A stretch of 6,742 bases of DNA from Methylobacterium sp. (lineage in GTDB: Bacteria > Pseudomonadota > Alphaproteobacteria > Rhizobiales > Beijerinckiaceae). Numbering within the stretch: the first letter of the stretch is position 1; the number at the start of each line of letters is the position of its first letter. The notes beneath the pieces were generated by a model. That model searched no databases. It was not told the origin of the DNA and was given only the letters and a program-made list of their open reading frames with translations. Positions 5,227 to 6,742 of the stretch are shown one piece after another. Made by a program: the position numbers and the translations under genes. The stretch is taken from NCBI GenBank assembly GCA_021154065.1, contig JAJKJG010000087.1, positions 1-6,742 of the forward strand, given 5' to 3'.

Positions 5227-6390
5227 ATGCGCGATCACCCGACCCGCGACGCCGGCTTCGGCGTCTATGTGCACTGGCCGTTCTGCCTGTCGAAGTGCCC
5301 GTACTGCGATTTCAACAGCCATGTGCGCGACAAGGGCATCGACGAGGCGCGCTTCCTCTCGGCGTTTCGGCGCGAGATCGCCCATATGGCGGCGCTCGCG
5401 CCCGGCCGCACCGTCACGAGCGTGTTCTTCGGCGGCGGCACGCCCTCGCTCATGGCGCCGGCGACGACGGCCGCGCTCCTCGATGCCATCGCGGCGGCGT
5501 GGGCGGTCGCGCCCGACGCCGAGATCACGCTCGAGGCGAACCCGACGAGCGTCGAGGCGACGCGCTTTGCCGGCTATCGGTCGGCCGGCGTCAACCGGGT
5601 CTCGCTCGGCGTGCAGGCGCTGAACGATGCGGATCTCGCCCGCCTCGGGCGCCTGCACACGGCCGACGAGGCGCTCGCCGCCGTACGCATCGCGGCCGAG
5701 AATTTCGAGCGCTTCTCGTTCGACCTCATCTACGCCCGGCCCGACCAGACGCCGGCCGCATGGGCGGTCGAGCTCGAGACGGCGATCGGCCACGCCGTCG
5801 AGCACCTCTCGCTCTACCAGCTGACGATCGAGCCCGGGACTTGGTTCGAGCGTCTGCACGCCGCTGGCAAGCTCGTGGTGCCGGACCATGACGCCGCCCG
5901 CGCGCTCTACGACGTCACGCAGGAGATCTGCGAGCGCCGCGGCCTGCCCGCCTACGAGATCTCGAACCATGCCCGCGCCGGCGCGCAATCGCGCCACAAC
6001 CTCGTCTACTGGCGCTACGGCGAATATGTCGGCATCGGCCCGGGCGCCCACGGCCGCATCGTCACGGAGGCAGGCCGGATCACGACCGCGACCGAGAGGC
6101 ACCCGGAGACCTGGGCGGCCGCGGTCGAGGGCTGCGGCCACGGCATCGTCGAGAGCGCCGGCCTGACGCCGGAGGAGGAGGCCGACGAATTCCTGCTCAT
6201 GGGCCTGCGCCTGCGCGAGGGCATCGATCCGGCCCGCTACGCGGCGCTCGCCGGCCGCGCGCTCGACGAGCGCCGGATCGGCGCCCTCATGGGCGAGGGC
6301 CTGATCGCCCGCCGGATTGGCGCCCGCCTTGCGGTGACGCCGGCGGGCTTCCCGGTGCTCGACGCCGTCGTTGCCGATCTTGCGGCCTGA
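5227..6390 (+). CDS. hemW: Radical SAM heme chaperone HemW
   Basis: HemW is a radical-SAM-family protein that binds heme and hands it to apoproteins; it was long misannotated as an oxygen-independent coproporphyrinogen III oxidase. The 387-residue protein is the usual family length. The iron-sulfur motif CxxxCxxC is at C20, C24 and C27 in the context CLSKCPYCDFNSH; CPYCDF marks HemW rather than HemN, which has an extra cysteine. Other family blocks are FFGGGTPS (67-74), EANP (103-106), SLGVQ (126-130), DLIYARPDQT (166-175), YEISNHAR (243-250), HNLVYW (257-262) and GIGPGAHGR (269-277). The C-terminal HemW domain contains LRLREGID. A longer frame opens at 5116, but the ATG at 5227 places the VYVHWPFC strand at the usual distance from the N-terminus. 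The ribosome site is weak. In many alphaproteobacteria hemW follows rdgB directly; here a minus-strand block separates them. Confidence 0.95.
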   Translation: MRDHPTRDAGFGVYVHWPFCLSKCPYCDFNSHVRDKGIDEARFLSAFRREIAHMAALAPGRTVTSVFFGGGTPSLMAPATTAALLDAIAAAWAVAPDAEITLEANPTSVEATRFAGYRSAGVNRVSLGVQALNDADLARLGRLHTADEALAAVRIAAENFERFSFDLIYARPDQTPAAWAVELETAIGHAVEHLSLYQLTIEPGTWFERLHAAGKLVVPDHDAARALYDVTQEICERRGLPAYEISNHARAGAQSRHNLVYWRYGEYVGIGPGAHGRIVTEAGRITTATERHPETWAAAVEGCGHGIVESAGLTPEEEADEFLLMGLRLREGIDPARYAALAGRALDERRIGALMGEGLIARRIGARLAVTPAGFPVLDAVVADLAA

Positions 6391-6411
6391 AGCCGCGCGG
6401 CCTGAAGCCGC
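6382..6411 (+). repeat. Exact 15-bp tandem duplication spanning the hemW stop codon
   Basis: GCGGCCTGAAGCCGC occurs twice back to back (6382-6396 and 6397-6411). The hemW TGA is inside the first copy, and because 15 is a multiple of three the second copy supplies a second in-frame TGA (6403-6405). Each unit is also a small hairpin, with GCGGC/GCCGC arms around CTGAA. Confidence 0.85.
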
Positions 6412-6417
6412 CCGGAA

Positions 6418-6446
6418 GCCGCCGCAGGGTCGCCCCAATCGGCGGC
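6418..6446 (+). terminator. Candidate hairpin downstream of hemW
   Basis: GCCGCCG (6418-6424) pairs exactly with CGGCGGC (6440-6446) around a 15-base loop, 27 bases after the hemW stop. The following bases (GAGGTCTTGGTT) are only mildly T-rich and the loop is long, so termination is uncertain. Together with the tandem hairpins before it, it may help end hemW transcription. Confidence 0.3.
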
Positions 6447-6452
6447 GAGGTC

Positions 6453-6471
6453 TTGGTTAACCAAAGAATAA
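6453..6471 (+). promoter_or_regulatory. AT-rich palindrome and CtrA-like motif upstream of the last gene
   Basis: TTGGTTAACCAA (6453-6464) is a perfect 12-bp palindrome. Overlapping it, TTAA (6457-6460), seven bases, then ATAA (6468-6471) differs at one position from the alphaproteobacterial CtrA consensus TTAA-N7-TTAA. It lies 18 bases before the start codon in otherwise GC-rich DNA. The pattern is seen; which protein binds it is inferred, and a short motif like this can occur by chance. Confidence 0.35.
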
Positions 6472-6489
6472 CGGGATGAGGGGTCTTCC

Positions 6490-6742
6490 ATGATGCGGTC
6501 GTGGTCTTTGCCCATGCTGCGGCGGGCGCTTCTGGCGGCGGGTCTTCTCGGCGCCGGCCTCGCGCCGGCCTCGGCACAGTGGTTCGGGGGATTTGGCGGC
6601 TACGCGGAACGGCCGCTGCCGCCGACGGCGATCATGCGCTCGCTGATGCAGCGCGGCTTCATCGAAATCGGCCGGCCGCGCTTCGACGGCGCGGTCTACG
6701 TCGTCGAGGGCGTGAACGCGCGCGGCATGCGGCTGCGGCTCG
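6490..6742 (+). CDS. Exported protein, possibly PepSY-like (3' end cut off by the window)
   Basis: The first 84 residues are present. MMRSWSLPMLRRALLAAG and a further hydrophobic run form a clear signal peptide with a probable cleavage site after APASA (residue 29), so the mature protein begins QWFGGFGGYAERP and is exported. After a Gly-rich stretch comes PLPPTAIMRSLMQRGF, then IEIGRPRFDGAVYVVEGVNARGM. This helix-then-strands pattern (motif like 'I...L...GF..IGRP...G..YVV.A....G') recurs in small secreted Hyphomicrobiales proteins and resembles a PepSY-type fold. That fold assignment is a weak inference. The ATG at 6490 is chosen over the second at 6493 because GAGGGG (6478-6483) lies six bases upstream. 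An AT-rich palindrome lies just ahead. The gene starts 99 bases after hemW and probably has its own promoter. The function is unknown. Confidence 0.8.
   Translation, partial: MMRSWSLPMLRRALLAAGLLGAGLAPASAQWFGGFGGYAERPLPPTAIMRSLMQRGFIEIGRPRFDGAVYVVEGVNARGMRLRL

Noticed and set aside
5023..6438. 471-residue minus-strand frame opposite hemW
   Set aside because: It is antisense to a well-supported HemW gene, has low-complexity composition, and reads through the two-hairpin repeat end.

Overview
The window looks like chromosomal DNA from a GC-rich alphaproteobacterium, most likely of the Hyphomicrobiales (Rhizobiales). The grounds are very high GC with strong G/C third-position bias, the hrcA / rph / rdgB / hemW neighbourhood, a DUF2852-type membrane protein, and a two-hairpin intergenic repeat of a kind I recall from rhizobial and methylobacterial genomes. 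This assignment is recognition from sequence, not a database result. The genus cannot be fixed.

Layout. Bases 1-995 (minus) hold hrcA, the heat-shock repressor, missing its C-terminus at the window edge. Bases 1048-1622 (minus) hold a type II toxin-antitoxin pair, parD then parE, overlapping by ATGA and driven by a recognisable promoter at 1648-1676. Divergent from it, 1736-3102 (plus) carries rph (RNase PH) and rdgB (dITP/XTP pyrophosphatase), five bases apart. Bases 3220-4906 (minus) hold a block transcribed against rdgB: a TetR/AcrR regulator, a DUF2852 membrane/coiled-coil protein with a palindromic operator just upstream, and a small exported Gly/Ala-rich protein. A clear rho-independent terminator lies between the last two. 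Bases 4935-5035 hold the two-hairpin repeat. A probable 31-residue membrane micro-ORF lies at 5064-5159 (minus), too short for ordinary gene calling. Bases 5227-6390 (plus) are hemW (heme chaperone), and from 6490 a secreted protein runs off the right edge.

How it fits together. The backbone is housekeeping: heat-shock control (HrcA), tRNA 3' maturation (Rph), nucleotide-pool sanitation (RdgB) and heme delivery (HemW). Two accessory pieces interrupt it: parDE between hrcA and rph, and the TetR-DUF2852-small exported protein block between rdgB and hemW. The most specific regulatory inference is that the TetR protein binds the 29-bp near-palindrome at 4156-4184 and controls the DUF2852 gene. 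No stretch longer than 300 bases lacks a gene. I see no tRNA, rRNA, CRISPR array or transposase. I do not see a clearly novel multi-gene system; the best leads are the micro-ORF divergent from hemW, the operator, and the position of parDE.
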